Source: Sesamum alatum (lineage: Eukaryota > Streptophyta > Magnoliopsida > Lamiales > Pedaliaceae). Taken from it: DNA of 64,000 nucleotides. This document shows, one piece after another, positions 34,767-47,538 of the stretch. Positions within the stretch are counted from its first letter, which is position 1, and every line of letters starts with the position of its first letter. Location of the stretch: positions 25,166,383 through 25,230,382 of the forward strand of contig JACGWO010000005.1 in NCBI GenBank assembly GCA_034509735.1, in the 5' to 3' direction. Below the pieces are notes generated by a model, which was not told the origin of the DNA, ran no database searches, and was given only the letters and a program-made list of their open reading frames with translations. A program made the position numbers and the translations under genes.

Positions 34767-35826
34767 GATCATGCAAGTCAATTTAATTTATTTTGGTTTG
34801 ATGTGATTTAATCGGATTAAATTGCTTAACGATTTAATTTTATGTGTTGATCTCTTGTGTTGAATTTAATTCGGGCATATTTCAATTGTTAAAATTTGAT
34901 TCTATTTTGTTTCACCTTCTGCCTACATGACAGGATTTATCATTCCGCCTACATGGCCGGATCTATCTTCCGCCTACATGGTCGAATTTAATAGCGATTT
35001 TTGTATATTCTCAACTCGGTTTTTTATTTGAGGATAATATAAATATATATACATGATATTATTTGCATATATGATATGTGATATCTTTATGTAATAAATA
35101 TATGGGATGACTACGGGCTCATGATCATCCAACAAGGTCGTGCTAGGTTTTATTTATTGTATATGATAAACACGCAAATAAGAATAAAAATATTGTGATG
35201 AGGTCTTGCGTAAACAAATGGTTTAAGCCCTCACTTGGAGTGTCCAAGTTAAAATATTAAGCCCGTGATGGATAAAATCAAATTGGATTTGATAATCCAG
35301 ACCTTCCATCCATAGTGACAAAATATGAGATGCTATCACCTTTCAATTCATTGTCTCACAAGTCGTGGAATGATTTGGAAGTAGTGAAAAGCTGTATTAT
35401 CACTATGAGCAAGTAGATTACCTACTATCACTCTGCCTCACGAGTCGTGGAGGGTGATAGTGGGAGGTTTTTTGGTCGATGGGTTGGGCTTAACGTGGGG
35501 TAACATAATTCACTTGGAGTCCTTGGGATTATGTGAAAAAATGAGGTAAAACACCTTGGGGATCTCATAAGATGAGAATGGTGAAAATCACCTCCCATAG
35601 AATTGTTTTTCATGCGAATCGTAACAGCGGGGTATGAAATCTGTTTTCTGGACCTCAAGCCCACTAGAAAAAATATTTCCCGAAAATCCATATGGGGGTT
35701 TATGGAATTTTGAAGAAATAGTGGGAGCAATTTATGATTAAAGACCATATCGTAAATTTAATTAACATTGACTGAAAGAATGCTAAAATCTCTATTGTTT
35801 CTTCTTTTCTTTCTTGTAGATCGAAA
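34767..35826 (+). other. Leader of the copia element
   Basis: About 1.06 kb without a coding ORF. CGCCTACATG-type units recur near 34918-34985. The gag ATG is the first one followed by a long matching frame. Confidence 0.6.
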
Positions 35827-36771
35827 ATGTCTAAAAGTCCACTTGCTAACATACTTGAGACAAACAAACTTATTGGAACCAACTATGCTGACTGGTTTAG
35901 GAATCTCAAAATTGTTTTGGATTCCGAAAAATGCTCTTATGTGTTGGAATCTCGTCCTCCGACTGAGCTTCCCGAGGATTCAACTGATGAAGAACGTGTG
36001 ACGTTCCAACGTTGGATCAATGATGACCTTCAGGCCCGTTGCCTTATGCTGGCATCTATGAGCAATGAACTGGAAAAGCAACATGAACACCTTAAGCGTG
36101 CATCTGAGATCTTTGTACGCTTACAAGAGTTGTTTGCGGTACAAGATCGGCATATAAGATATGCGACATCAAAGGAGTTCTATCGGGCAAAGATGACTGA
36201 GGGGTCGTCTGTTCATGACCACGGCGTCAAGATGCTTTCTTTCATTGAGAAGTTAGAATCTTTGAACGTAGGCATGAATAATGACTCCTACATAGATGTG
36301 ATCTTACAGTCATTACCGCCATCTTTTGATCAATTTGTTGTTAATTACAATATGAACGGTCTTGAGAAGACTGTTCCTAAATTGATCAATATGCTTATGC
36401 AATACGAGACTACTATAAAGAAGCCTACACCAGTAATGCTAGCAACCCCATCCACATCTTCCTCCATGACCAAAAGGGTCAAGAAATGGAGGAGAAATGG
36501 AAAGGGAAGGAAGAAAAGCAATAAGGACGGCCGAGGGAAGGGCAAAGGGAAAAAGATAATTAAGGCCAATCCAGAAAATGATGAGTGTCATCACTGCCAC
36601 GAAAAAGGCCATTGGAAGAGGAATTGCAAGAAGTTTCTTGCAACAGTCCAAGGTATTTTCGTTGTTGAAATTATGGTTGCTAATAATGCTTCTTGGGTAT
36701 TAGATACCGGTTGTGGAGCTCATATTTGCAATGATTTGCAGGTAATGAGAAGAAGCAAAAAAGTTATGTGA
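35827..36771 (+). pseudogene. gag: copia gag and start of protease
   Basis: The 314-codon frame begins MSKSPLANILETNKLIGTNY, typical of plant copia Gag, with the capsid domain through residue 200 (VILQSLPPSFDQFVVNYNM). A Lys/Arg-rich region precedes the zinc knuckle CHHCHEKGHWKRNC near residue 255. The protease active site WVLDTGCGAHIC is near residue 297. The frame breaks at 36771 shortly after. Confidence 0.9.
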
Positions 36772-36778
36772 AGGGGAT

Positions 36779-37808
36779 GTGATCCTCAGACTTGGAGACG
36801 GCAAGCAAGTTGCTACTGAAGCCATTGGAACTGTTCACTTAGCTATTAGCAAGGATGATAGGATAGTACTTAATAGTTGTTATTATGTACCAAGTATGAT
36901 AAGAAACATTGTATCTATACCTACTCTTGATGAAGAGGGATATGAATTTTGTATATCAAAAACAATGTTTCTACTTAATGAGGAATGGTTCTTTTGTTTT
37001 ACTTGGCACTTTAATAAATGGTTTATATACTATCTAACAACATAATATGATTATGAATGTTCAACATAAACAAAAATTGGATGATCAAGAAAATGCACAA
37101 ACATGGCACGTTAGATTAGGTTACATTTCCAAGGATAGGATGAAGAGGTTGATTGACTCTAAGAATTTAAAAATAGAGAACTTAGATGCTCTTTCAACTT
37201 GTGAATTTTGTCTCAAGGGAAAAATGACCAAAACACCATTTATCGGACAAAGTAGCCGTGACGCTGCACTGTTAGATTTAATCCACACAGATGTTTGTGG
37301 ACCTTTAAGTATTCTAGCTAGAGGAGGAATTTTTTACTTCATAAACTTTACCAATGATCACTCACGGTTCGGTTATGTGTACTTAATGAAGTACAAGTCT
37401 GAAGCATTTGAAATGTTCAAAGAATTCAAACTTGAAGTAGAAAATCAAACTGGACGAAAAATTAAGACCATTCGATCTGATCGTGGTGGTGAATACTTAA
37501 GTGGTGAATTCTTGAATTACTTAAAAGAGAATGGCATTCTCTCTCAGTGGACTCCTCCTGCAACGCCACAACTTAATGGCGTGGCTGAAAGGAGGAACCG
37601 AACTTTGTTGGACATGGTTCGTTCCATGATGAGTTCTACTACATTACCTCTTTCTTTTTGGGGCTATGCGTTAGAAACGACGGCCAAGTAATTAAATATG
37701 GTGTCATCTAAGGCTGTACCAAAAATACCATATGAAATATGGCATGGCAAACCACCCTCTTATAAGTATTTGAGAATATGAGGGTGTCCCGCATATGTCA
37801 AAAGACTA
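36779..37808 (+). pseudogene. copia protease end and integrase
   Basis: 36779-37045 carries the rest of the protease region and the pre-integrase start. 37047-37691 gives integrase: zinc-binding H-x-C-x2-C end CEFCLKGKMTKTPF, then LIHTDVCGPLS, KTIRSDRGGEYLSGEF and NGVAERRNRTLLDMV, so all three catalytic acidic residues are present. A TAA at 37689-37691 and a TGA near 37780 break the frame before the reverse transcriptase. Confidence 0.9.
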
Positions 37809-38849
37809 GTGGGAGATAAGTTGGATATGAGATCGATCTTATGTAGATTTGTTGGATATCCGAAAGAAACTTTAGGATACTACTTCTATGATCCCTCAGA
37901 ACAAAACGTGTTTGTTTCGAGAAATGCAGTGTTCTTGGAAAAGGATTTTCCTTCGAATACTCAATACAAAGAGGTGCAACTCGAAGAGTCGAGTGATGCA
38001 TCGCCTATGGCAGAAATGACACCCATACTGCCTCACAATGAACCTTTTGATTTTGCACATCCTCTGAGAAAGTCGGCTAGAGTCTCTAAACAGCCTGAGA
38101 GATATGTTATGCTAGCCTTGACTGGTCAATTGGATAATGATCCAAAGACGTTCGAAGAGGCGATGTCTGACATTGATTCGGGCAAATGGCTTGAGGCCAT
38201 GAGATCCGAAATGGACTCCATGAACTCCAACAAGGTATGGACCTTGGTGGACCCACCTAAGGAGTTAGGGCCTGTTGGGTGCAAATGGGTCTACAAGCGA
38301 AAGCTTGGAGCCGATGGAGAGGTATCGGCCTTTAAGGCCCGATTGGTAGCGAAAGGCTACACTCAAAGGCCTGGTGTGGACTTTGACGAGACCTATTCGC
38401 CCATCGTTATGGCCAAGTCCATAAGGATCTTACTTGCCATATCTGCATATTATGACTATGAGATATGGCAAATGGATGTGAAAATTGCATTCCTTAATGA
38501 ATTCATTGAGGAAGAAATCTATATGGATCAGCCACAAGGTTTTACATCTAAATGAGAAGAGCAAAAAGTTTGTAAACTCCAGAGGTCCATTTATGGGCTC
38601 AAACAGGCATCCCGAAGTTGGAACATTCGTTTTGATGAGGTTATAAAATGTTATGACTTCATCAAGAACGAATATGATCCCTGTGTATATAAAAAGGTTA
38701 GTGGGAGCTCTATTGTGTTCTTCGTGCTTTATGTGGATGATATTTTACTCATAGGGAATGATGTTAAAATGTTATGTGACATTAAAGCATGGTTATCTAC
38801 TCAATTCTCCATGAAGGACTTGGGTGAAGCTTCCTATATTCTTGGATAA
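37809..38849 (+). pseudogene. copia reverse transcriptase
   Basis: The frame 37809-38555 covers the linker and RT motifs KARLVAKGYTQRPGVDFDET and IWQMDVKIAFLNEFIEEEIY. After a TGA at 38553-38555 the frame stays readable to 38849 with SIYGLKQASRSWN and the catalytic YVDDILLIGND. It stops again at 38849. Confidence 0.9.
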
Positions 38850-38875
38850 AGATCCACAGAGATAGATCTAAAACA

Positions 38876-39711
38876 ATGTTAGGAATCACCCAAGTCTCGT
38901 ACATTGATAAAGTCTTGAAAAGGTTCAAGATGGATGAATCAAAAAGGGGTTTTCTTCCCATGAGGCATCGAATTAAACTCTCCAAGACTCAGCCTCCCAA
39001 GACTGATGAAGAAGTTAAGAAAATGTCAGAAATTCCTTATGCTTCTGTCGTTGGCAACATACAATATGTTGTTCAATGTACGAGGCCTGATATAGCTTAC
39101 GCTCTAAGTGTTACGAGTCCTTATCAGGCATGTGCTGGCCACGATCACTGGACTGCTGTAAAAAATATCCTTAAGTACTTGAGAAGAACTAAGGATTTAT
39201 TTTTGGTGTACGGTGATGGAGAATTGATAGTGGAAGGGTATATGCCAGCTTCCAATCGGATGTAGATGACGCTAAGTCTCAATCTGGTTATGTATTTCGG
39301 TTGAATGGAGGAGCTGTCAGTTGGAAATGTTCCAAGCAAGACACGACAGCGGATTCTACGATGGAAGCTGAGTACATTGCAGCTTCTGAAGCTACAAAGG
39401 AGGTTGTTTGGATGAAAAACTACATCCAAGAGTTGGGTATGGTGCCTAGCATTGCCAAACCTGTAGTTGTACTTTATGATAACAACGGGGCTAATGCACA
39501 AGCGAAGGAGCCAAGACCTCATCACAAAGCCAAACACATAATTAGACGCTACCACCTAATTAGAGAGATGGTAGGAAGAGGGGACGTGCGGGTGGATCGC
39601 GTTGCATCAATGAAGAACATAGTAGACCCGCTTACAAAGCCGATATCACAAATTGTTCATTCTCAACATCTTGAGAAGATGGGATTAAAGAACATGGGCA
39701 ATTGGCTTTAG
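38876..39711 (+). pseudogene. copia RNase H
   Basis: Two frames (38876-39265, 39301-39711) are separated by a break near 39265. Motifs include [35 protein letters not shown] and [18 protein letters not shown], and the end [10 protein letters not shown] matches copia Pol ends. The stop at 39711 is followed directly by the polypurine tract. Confidence 0.9.
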
Positions 39712-39714
39712 GTC

Positions 39715-39725
39715 AAGTGGGAGAT
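39715..39725 (+). other. Polypurine tract of the copia element
   Basis: AAGTGGGAGAT directly precedes TGTTAG, the start of the 3' LTR. It would prime plus-strand DNA synthesis. Confidence 0.8.
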
Positions 39726-42014
39726 TGTTAGAATAGGTGACCGTCAAGTCAATTTATTGCTCTTTGTAAACTATTCTATATGATCTTTTTCAATAAATAT
39801 GTTAATTTAAGAAATGTTCTTTGGCCAGCTTCATTATTATGCTTTTAACATTATATTTATATGAGCATTTGGTTGAAGCCCTTAGATCAATTATGCTACG
39901 GGCTTGGCTCGCGCATATGATGGCGACCATGAAACCACCCTCTATGGTTTGATCTAAAATTTTCCAAGTCAATGAATCGGTCGAGACAGGGCACCAACCA
40001 TTCTTTAAAGACTTGCACTAAGTGATGCGTTCATATGATGAATGTCGAGTTTCATAGACAGAGACGTATGACGTCTGCGCACTTGAGTGGGTGCTTGATA
40101 AATAGTTATCAAGTTCACTGAATTGACTCGCAGGAGTTGTCATATGGAAGCCCTATATGGCATGATCGGTATGACTAAAACTCCTAGGCTACGATAGTGC
40201 ACTAACTAGTCCTCAGACTTGAGGTTCCACAGTAACCTTGTGCATAGGATGGCTATGACTTGATCATGTACAATGTGGTCTCAGGTTTCATCCTGGATCA
40301 CTGGTCATGTTTCAGACATAGTTGAAGCATACGTGGAGGTTGGTGAGTTCCAGATAGGATCTGTTACTATCATGAGATGATAACGATCCTCCTATGTTCT
40401 CTATATTATGCGTTCCTTGAAGCCCATGGCCATAGCTATTGATCAAATAGGAGAAAGGGTTTTTCCTATATGGATAAATTGGAAGCATAACTTGAAGAGT
40501 TGATACATAGACATCAAAGTCGATAATGGGAATCGGTAACTAATTCCATGCCCTAGACTTTGATCGGGAGGTTAGTAGCGGAGGGGCCGTATCTGCATGG
40601 TACGCATAGCTCACAGGTTCACGCAATAATTCACCTATTCTCTAGTGCCATGGATCATTGGTAGATGGCCAACCCATGGTGACGGGTACCCTCCCAATTA
40701 AGGAGTTAATTGAGGGTGATTAATTATGATAAGATCTAATTAATCTAATGCAAGTAAGTTGCTAATTAAATTGTATATATGATACATGCCCAAGTCTAGC
40801 TAAATCCATGATGGAATTATTGGAATTAATTTGTAAAATTAATTATGGAGAATAAATTAATTAATTTAAGGAGTTAAAGTAATTGATTGAAATGATTTAT
40901 GAAATCATTTGATGGGAACATTAAATAATATCATTATTTAATTTGGAGTCCAAATTCACAAGCATTAATTTGATTAAGTAAGACCTGTGATAGATTAATT
41001 AAGATGAATCTATTTGAGCTTGAAAATCAATTAATTAGATTAATTGATTTGGGCTTATATTTAATTAAGGAATTAAATATCATGGGCTAAATAATTAGTT
41101 GGGAATTAATTAAAATTGGACTTAGTCCAACTGAAAATTAAGATAAAGCCCAAGACCTTAGCCCAAGCCCACAAGACAAGATTCATTGAACATACACATC
41201 ACTTGTTTTCATCTTTAGATGAAGAAGAAGATATAAGTCATGTTAAAGCTTGTCTATAAAGAAGACAAGTGTAAAAGAAGAAAATATGAGTCATGCTAAA
41301 ACTTGTCTATAAAGAAAACAAGTGTAAAAGGAGAAAAGATCAGTCATGCTAGAACTTGTCTATGAAGAAGACAAGTGTTCTAAGAGCAAGACAAAAAGCC
41401 TTGTCTACATTCATTGTAACTAGTGCAAAGGAATGCCTATAAAAAGGGGTACAAAGCAAGAGATTAATATATCAATTTCTACATACAAAGTTACAAAAAC
41501 TCTTGCTTTCCTTTTGCTCTCTAGTTCTTAGACTTTCTCTCCTTCAAAGCTAGAAAGTCTAGCTTTCACTTTAGCCTTGGTCTTTTGTTCATTTCTCATC
41601 TCCAAAAGAGAAGAATTCCCTTGATTTCTCCATAGTTCAATAGTTGATCTACCATAATCCTCCAATACCTGCTAGCATTGGTTTGAGGGTGATTCCATCA
41701 TAGGTGGTGTGGACTAACTTTAGAGGGAAGACACTTGTGTTCCTACCGTGAACAACGATTAAAGGCGCTTCCGTTTTGACGTTCCACCAATTTTAAGGTA
41801 AGGTTGTTCTTGAGAAAGTTCAAGTAACCAACATCAACCGGAGAGCGAGAAAGGTTAGTTTCTCTTAACCATTCAATTGACATCCTTTTATGCATGAGAT
41901 CCACATCGTAATAGCAACAAGACGGGCGATTTTATCGCTAATTATAATATTATTTGTAATTAAAATCTTAGTTTTCACTGTGTTTAATGTCTCGCGGCTT
42001 ATACGAAGCTAACA
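39726..42014 (+). repeat. 3' LTR of the copia element
   Basis: 2289 bases from TGTTAG to GCTAACA, followed by the target duplication ATTAC. It is highly similar to the 5' LTR with scattered substitutions, which points to an insertion of moderate age. Confidence 0.95.
41236..41377 (+). repeat. 53-bp tandem repeat in the 3' LTR, three copies
   Basis: See 34025-34113. The third unit makes this LTR longer and shows change in copy number between LTRs of one element. Confidence 0.85.
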
Positions 42015-43361
42015 ATTACATACTTCGCATAATTTATGAAATCAAATAATAAAACAATTGATGCTAAAAATTAAAATTGCAATGAAAGTATTAACTGTCA
42101 ATGGTAAAAAGTATCTCCAAATCCAGTCTCTCTACCAAAGACTCTTAATAAAATAGTAAAACAAATGCATGATAGTAAATATAAATTAATGTAAATAAAA
42201 AATTATAATTACACATAAAATACAATATTCATGAACTCATAAAATAAAATAATTGACAATAAAGAAACATTAAAAATCAAGATAAGAATTTTGTTTTCAT
42301 AATTAGCTTGTGATGTTCTCTGTTTGTTGTGGACTTAAAATATTTTTTATTGTTTAAAAAGATAATAAATACAAATTAAACAAAAAACTATCATAATTAA
42401 CACATAAACTACATATTCCGTGAACTCATGAAACAAAAATTGATGATAAAAAGATTAAAAAGCAACGAAAGAGTTCATGATTGCAAAGCTTGACGTATAT
42501 ATTAATTTACTGTAACATATGTAGAATATCATAAATTCAAACATAACATAACCACATTATTATACAAATGGTGAGTTACAGATTGATGTAAGCATTATAT
42601 AAATGATAAATTCAAAATAAAATAATTAAATAAAAAATTAAAAAACAATTGAACAAAATTTTGTACATACCAGGACATGTGATCTCCTCACTTTTTCTCG
42701 CACGGAATTTGAGATTTGAGCGAAACTCTAATAATAACTGCAAAAGCATATTGTTTTCTAAAAAAGAAAAATAGACAAAAAAACTTCAATAACTACAAAA
42801 TCATATTAAAAAGTAGGATTAATTACATTTAGACCCCCTCTAAAAATATGAAATTAAAAAAAAATCTATAATTAGCACATACTCAAATATATATATATGT
42901 ATGAACTCATAAAACAAAATTATTGATAATAAAAATTATAAAAAATCAAGGAAAGAAAAAAAAATTATACATACTTGAGTACTTGCATTGTGATCTCCTT
43001 TTTTTTTTTTTCATTTCTTGTGGTGTGGAGACCCCGGTTGAAAAATTCTAAACTTTGTGAGATTAACCAATAAATATTTAATTAAGATTATCAATATTGA
43101 TTGAAAATTATAAGAATATAAAACTCTAATTAATTATATGTCATTTACCTAGTATATTTTTATGTAAGGCTTGCAATCTTAAAATATTGATTGCTATTTT
43201 TAAGACATCATATACATATATATATGTATATATTGATTGACTAAACATGATCTTAAAATTTTAAAATATTGATTGCTAATTTTCAGGCATTATATACATA
43301 GATATTGGTTGACTAAAACATGATCTTTCCTTCATTGGCTGCACACACGCACACATATATA
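42015..43361. repeat. Helitron-associated module array, right part
   Basis: Five or so units of a module with the pattern CATGAACTCATAAAA, AATAATTGATAATAAAA, TTAAAAATCAA, GAAAG recur at about 42020, 42215, 42405, 42590 and 42890. Several end in minus-strand GTATGTAC-like splice-donor sequence. A unit of the same kind lies in the autonomous Helitron at 57860-57960. A 35-bp scrap of the Mutator-like MITE is at 42817-42851. No genes. Confidence 0.5.
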
Positions 43362-43653
43362 CTAGTTGGATGTGCAAATTCGATGCATATGAAAAAAAAT
43401 TAAAAAAATATGAATACTTAATATTATTTACTAAATTTTTTTTATTGTAGGAAAAGTAATATATAAAAATAATTATGATAAAAATAAATAATTTTTAAAA
43501 AAGAAAATTTGAAGGAAGAGATCAATGAGAAAAAGAAAATGAACTAAAAAGAAAGTGGGGAAATGTGGATGGGTGGGGATAAAAATAGAAAAAATAAAAA
43601 AAAACCACAAAAGGGAGACAACATAGGGTGCTCTCTCTTAATATTAGTATAGA
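43362..43653 (-). mobile_element. Non-autonomous Helitron, 292 bp, both ends defined
   Basis: The minus strand starts TCTATACTAATATTAAGAGA after an A and ends CATCCAACTAG before a T, exactly the Helitron pattern of insertion between A and T. An imperfect stem (ATGCAT...GCACAT) precedes the end. No coding content. Confidence 0.8.
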
Positions 43654-43839
43654 TATATAGTATAAATAAATATCCAAAAATATGGTATTAGAATGAATTC
43701 CTAATTAAAATATAACTTTCCAATTTTAAAGCAATCAATAAGAATATTTATTATAATAAAAAATTCAAAATTGTAGAAAATAGAATTGAGTCAAAATTGC
43801 TCAATTTTGATCAAAAGATCCCTTTCAAATATATATATA
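43654..43839 (-). repeat. Helitron-associated 5'-end-like motif
   Basis: Minus strand TATATATATTTGAAAGGGAT and the following 60 bases match the motif at 30969-31079 and left of 58559. It abuts the CTAG end of the autonomous Helitron. Confidence 0.5.
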
Positions 43840-44265
43840 CTAGTGTGATGCCCGTACTATGCACGGATTAATTTAATTTAAAAGCATTAATAGTAATAAA
43901 ACCTAAAGAAAAATATATTTATATAAAATAATTATATAAAAGATTATTAAATAATCAAGCATAAGTACAATAGTAAATTAATATAATTATTTTAAAATAT
44001 GTTACATGAAAATCAAAAGCAACCCAAATTATAAATTGACTATTGACCATGAAATCAACTTCTTGAAATTCAAATTACATTCAAAAAGTAAACAAACAAA
44101 CAAAATGAGTGAATAAGACAGTTTATGAAATATATCATCAAAAATTTATTATGGTGAATTTAGAAAACAAATGACAAATATAAACTTGGAAAAATTAAAT
44201 TTTCTTTGATAAATAAACTTTGTACTTTTCATTAAGTGAAACATAATCATAAATACTTACGATTT

Positions 44266-46290
44266 ATTTATGCAGAAGATTCATTCTCTTTGAAAGATAA
44301 GAACACTCTTCACACCAATCAACTGGTAAAATAAAATTCACCGGACAACGAGCACTTGGCCTTGGAGAAATTAGTGGTACAGGCACAATAAATGTATAGG
44401 CGCGGCTTATAAATGAGTTGATGTGGTCTTGCATCTTCTTTCTACCATTTTCCTAGTAACATAATATGTCATGCCAAAACTATTAGTATATATGAAATAT
44501 TGTGTGAGTCTCAATATAGGATTGTTATTTACCTTTTCTTCCAAAATTTTAAAATAAGCAGCTTGATTTTGAAATATATATTTGGCTTGCTTGTTAAACA
44601 ATTGCAAATCGATACTACCGCTGCTATCTTTCACTCTAAGATGAACTCGAAACTTGTAATTATAAAATAATTTATTTAACAATAAATAAATAATAAAATG
44701 ATATAACTAAATAATATGAAAAATAGTACCTGATAGTTGCATCAACAACGTCATTGCATCTAAAACAAATTGATTGCCCACAATAAGGTTTGCAACTATC
44801 TTCACATTGATTGCATGTTGCGTACAATATATTATCAACATCAATTTTCTCAACACGACCAATGATGCGAAAAAAGTTTATCTGTGCATTTAAATTCCAT
44901 AATCATATTAAACTATAATATTTTCTAATATTTAGTAAGTAATGATAAAATTAAAATTCTTATACCATCCTAAGGTCCATAATCACATATCCAAATCCTT
45001 TTAGCACTTGAGATTTTAATGACCTGGAAATTGTAAATCTACTTGATCGAATTAAAGAAACTAATTTTTGTGGGCCACGATCTTCATTAAACCTTCAAAA
45101 ATTTGAAGTGAAAATTATAAAAAATGATGAGAAGTTCCAACATAGTAACATTTTAACGTTTAGTTTCCCTTACCAAGTTTTCAGACGATCTGTAAACTTT
45201 GTTTTGTAGTTGATATACAATTTGCTAAACTTATGTGTATATAAAGATGGACCTGCAAATAATAAAACTAACATTAGAAAAAGAATAATTACATTTTGTA
45301 TTTGTTTTAAATAAATATATTTACCTTCAAAATTTTTAACCACAACGCCACATGCCAACAGAATATTATTATGATCAAGCATCTTCGACAATCTTTCCCC
45401 TTCATCAATGGCAAAATTACCACACAAAACTGTACGACCAACTGTCATACTGGTATATGAAAAATAAATAATTAGTTCCAATCACATTTATCATATTTTA
45501 ATAATAATTGAAAAAAACAAAGTAGAAAATACTTATGTGGTATCGAGGATCAAGATTTCACGAGTAAAAGAACCATTTGGAGCTTGTCGACAATGCGCAA
45601 ACACAAACAACCAATCCAAAAATATCTACAGAAAAGTATAAATTACTTTATATATGTATATATATATATAAGAAGCACGTATATACAATTAATTAAAATA
45701 TTAATTTACTTACCAATAAGCTGATAATCCAATTCCATGTGGCTTTCTATGTCTTTCAATCTAACGATGTGATAAAAATGGTGTAAGAACTCATCCTGAC
45801 GATCTGTAATATCTTCAATCTTCACACCATGGCCTAATAGCAACTGATAGTGGTGGGGTAGTATTCTATATTTGTTATCAGCTACTATCACTTGTACACC
45901 TTGAATATTATATATGTTTCCTTCAGCAAGGCATGAAATGATGTAAGCAACATTACAACCATAAACCACACCTTGCATGAAGAAACCCTACCAAATCTGA
46001 CAAAAAGAGATGCAATTTTGTCAAAACTTTCTAAATTTATAAAAGTAAAACATAAATCTACAAAGAGAATACAATCTGATATATCCTTACTTTACAATCA
46101 ACAAATACCATCTTCAATGTTCTTATCTTCTGCTCGTGTGTGTACATATACTAGTCTTATCAAGAAAACATTGATGTTAAATCTGCTACCATGTGGGCTC
46201 AATAACTCCAAAGGTGTATATATTACATCTTCATCTCCTGCATTTATCTATAACATTTATTTTAACCTTTTAATGTATATAATCTTTTGA
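44266..46290 (-). pseudogene. Helitron RPA70-like single-strand DNA-binding protein
   Basis: Exons are readable on the minus strand in order. The first OB-fold is near 45980-45710 (YNIQGVQVIVADNKYRI), the second near 45480-45310 (TVLCGNFAIDEGERLSKMLD) and the third with a zinc-binding cluster (CNQCEDSCKPYCGQSICFRC) near 44840-44740, then FRVHLRVKDSSGSIDLQLF. They are separated by AT-rich introns of 80-150 bases. The last exon ends near 44266. Some frames shift, so intactness is doubtful. Helitron RPA proteins are thought to assist rolling-circle transposition. Confidence 0.75.
44882..44931 (-). repeat. 50-bp identical segment, copy in RPA intron
   Basis: On the minus strand this is the 3' end of an intron including the acceptor (AAATGCACAG), directly before the exon that encodes the zinc cluster. 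The same 50 bases occur at 56234-56283 in the Rep gene. Confidence 0.9.
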
Positions 46291-47027
46291 AACACATGAA
46301 TACATTGCAATTTAGCAAAAAAAAAAAAAAACATAAATTAAAGAAAAATGTGAACTATGTATAAATTTTGGGGGAAAGGAATATTTTCGTCCTCTAACTT
46401 TGTCCAAAATTCCTTTTGGTCCTTTAATTTTGACTGTATTAGATTTAGTCCTTTATCTTTCCATTTTGCGTAGATTCGGTCCTTTAGCTCAATTTAAGAC
46501 CATTTTGCCCTTTTGATGCTAGGACACAATTAGTCCATCCACATGCTCTCAAAGTGGCCCAACATGCTTCCGAAATGAAATTAAGCCTCTATAAATTCAT
46601 ACCTTGTTTGATCGTCTTGCCGCCGGGTATTCCAAGTCCTCGATTTTACGGACTTCCTCCAACCACACTACCGCAGCAGATGGTTAGTGGATTCTTGGCT
46701 CCTTCAACAGTAATCAGCACAACCCTATTTCGTTTCCTACCTTAGGGCGTAAAAGTATTCCTTAATAGAGACTTAATAAATTTTGGGTAAACAAATTGAA
46801 TAGAAGCCTGTAATTTATTGAAGGAATATTTGGAATATTACATAGATATTTTATTCCTCTATCGGAGGAGAAAACTATTTAGCCTCTCATATAGGAGAGG
46901 GCTTGACTGATTGGGGATAACCCCATACACTGGATACCCTGATACTTAGGAAATTTAAAGACACAATTTTATTTTTTCTGAAGAGTTGGAGAAGTTTTCT
47001 GATATCCCCCATCTGCTTCCTATCTCT

Positions 47028-47036
47028 CTATTTATA
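47028..47036 (-). promoter_or_regulatory. TATA box of pararetrovirus 2
   Basis: Minus strand TATAAATAG in the intergenic region after the last ORF. AATAAA signals on the same strand lie at 46850-46855 and 46814-46819, about 180-220 bases downstream, the usual arrangement for a terminally redundant pregenomic RNA. Confidence 0.6.
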
Positions 47037-47538
47037 ATGGTCCGTGGACTTCAAACCCGGACTTCAATCTTGTTTTTTGGGTGGCGTCATTGCGTTCGTC
47101 ACCAACTTTGTCTTTCACCTTTCCAGCTGTGGCCATTATGCCTTGTCGGCCATGTGCTCGCCAGCTGGTGTTCTTTTGTCCTTCTGACTGTTGGCACTTT
47201 TGTCTTCTTCTGCCGACAACCTTCTCTTTGATTTTTTACATTTTGAGTGTTTTACCTCCTTTGGTAAAAATTCTTTCTTTTGCCCTTCTCTGGTCTTGGT
47301 TCGGGTGTATTTTGAGTTACCCGAATTTTTGTTCCGAACAAGGGTTTTTCCTATTTCTCACAACAAGGGCATAGGTGGTTATGCCATTGTCCTACATGCA
47401 TCATGTTGCATGCCTTCTTTCTGGTGTTCTCTGTTGCAGGCAGCTTATTTTTCCATATGAGCATTCTTTTCTTTTCAAACAAGCTTTCTGCAAACTCGGT
47501 GTTTTTCCCTGTCATGGAGTTTAACAGGAATGATCCAT

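Larger units (their letters stand above)
32485..42014 (+). mobile_element. Complete Ty1/copia retrotransposon with long LTRs
   Basis: LTRs at 32485-34751 and 39726-42014 bound a 5-kb internal region with primer site, gag, protease, integrase, reverse transcriptase, RNase H and polypurine tract, in copia order. The target duplication is ATTAC (32480-32484 and 42015-42019). The 5' LTR starts TATTAG where the 3' LTR has TGTTAG. Several stops (36771, 37691, 38555 and others) make it non-autonomous. Confidence 0.95.

Noticed and set aside
36345..36651. Minus-strand hydrophobic ORFs in the copia gag region
   Set aside because: Antisense shadows of the Lys/Arg-rich gag sequence.
46554..46745. 63-codon ORF between the Mutator-like tip and the viral sequence
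   Set aside because: No recognisable domain and no supporting context; it may be element interior or a scrap of captured sequence.
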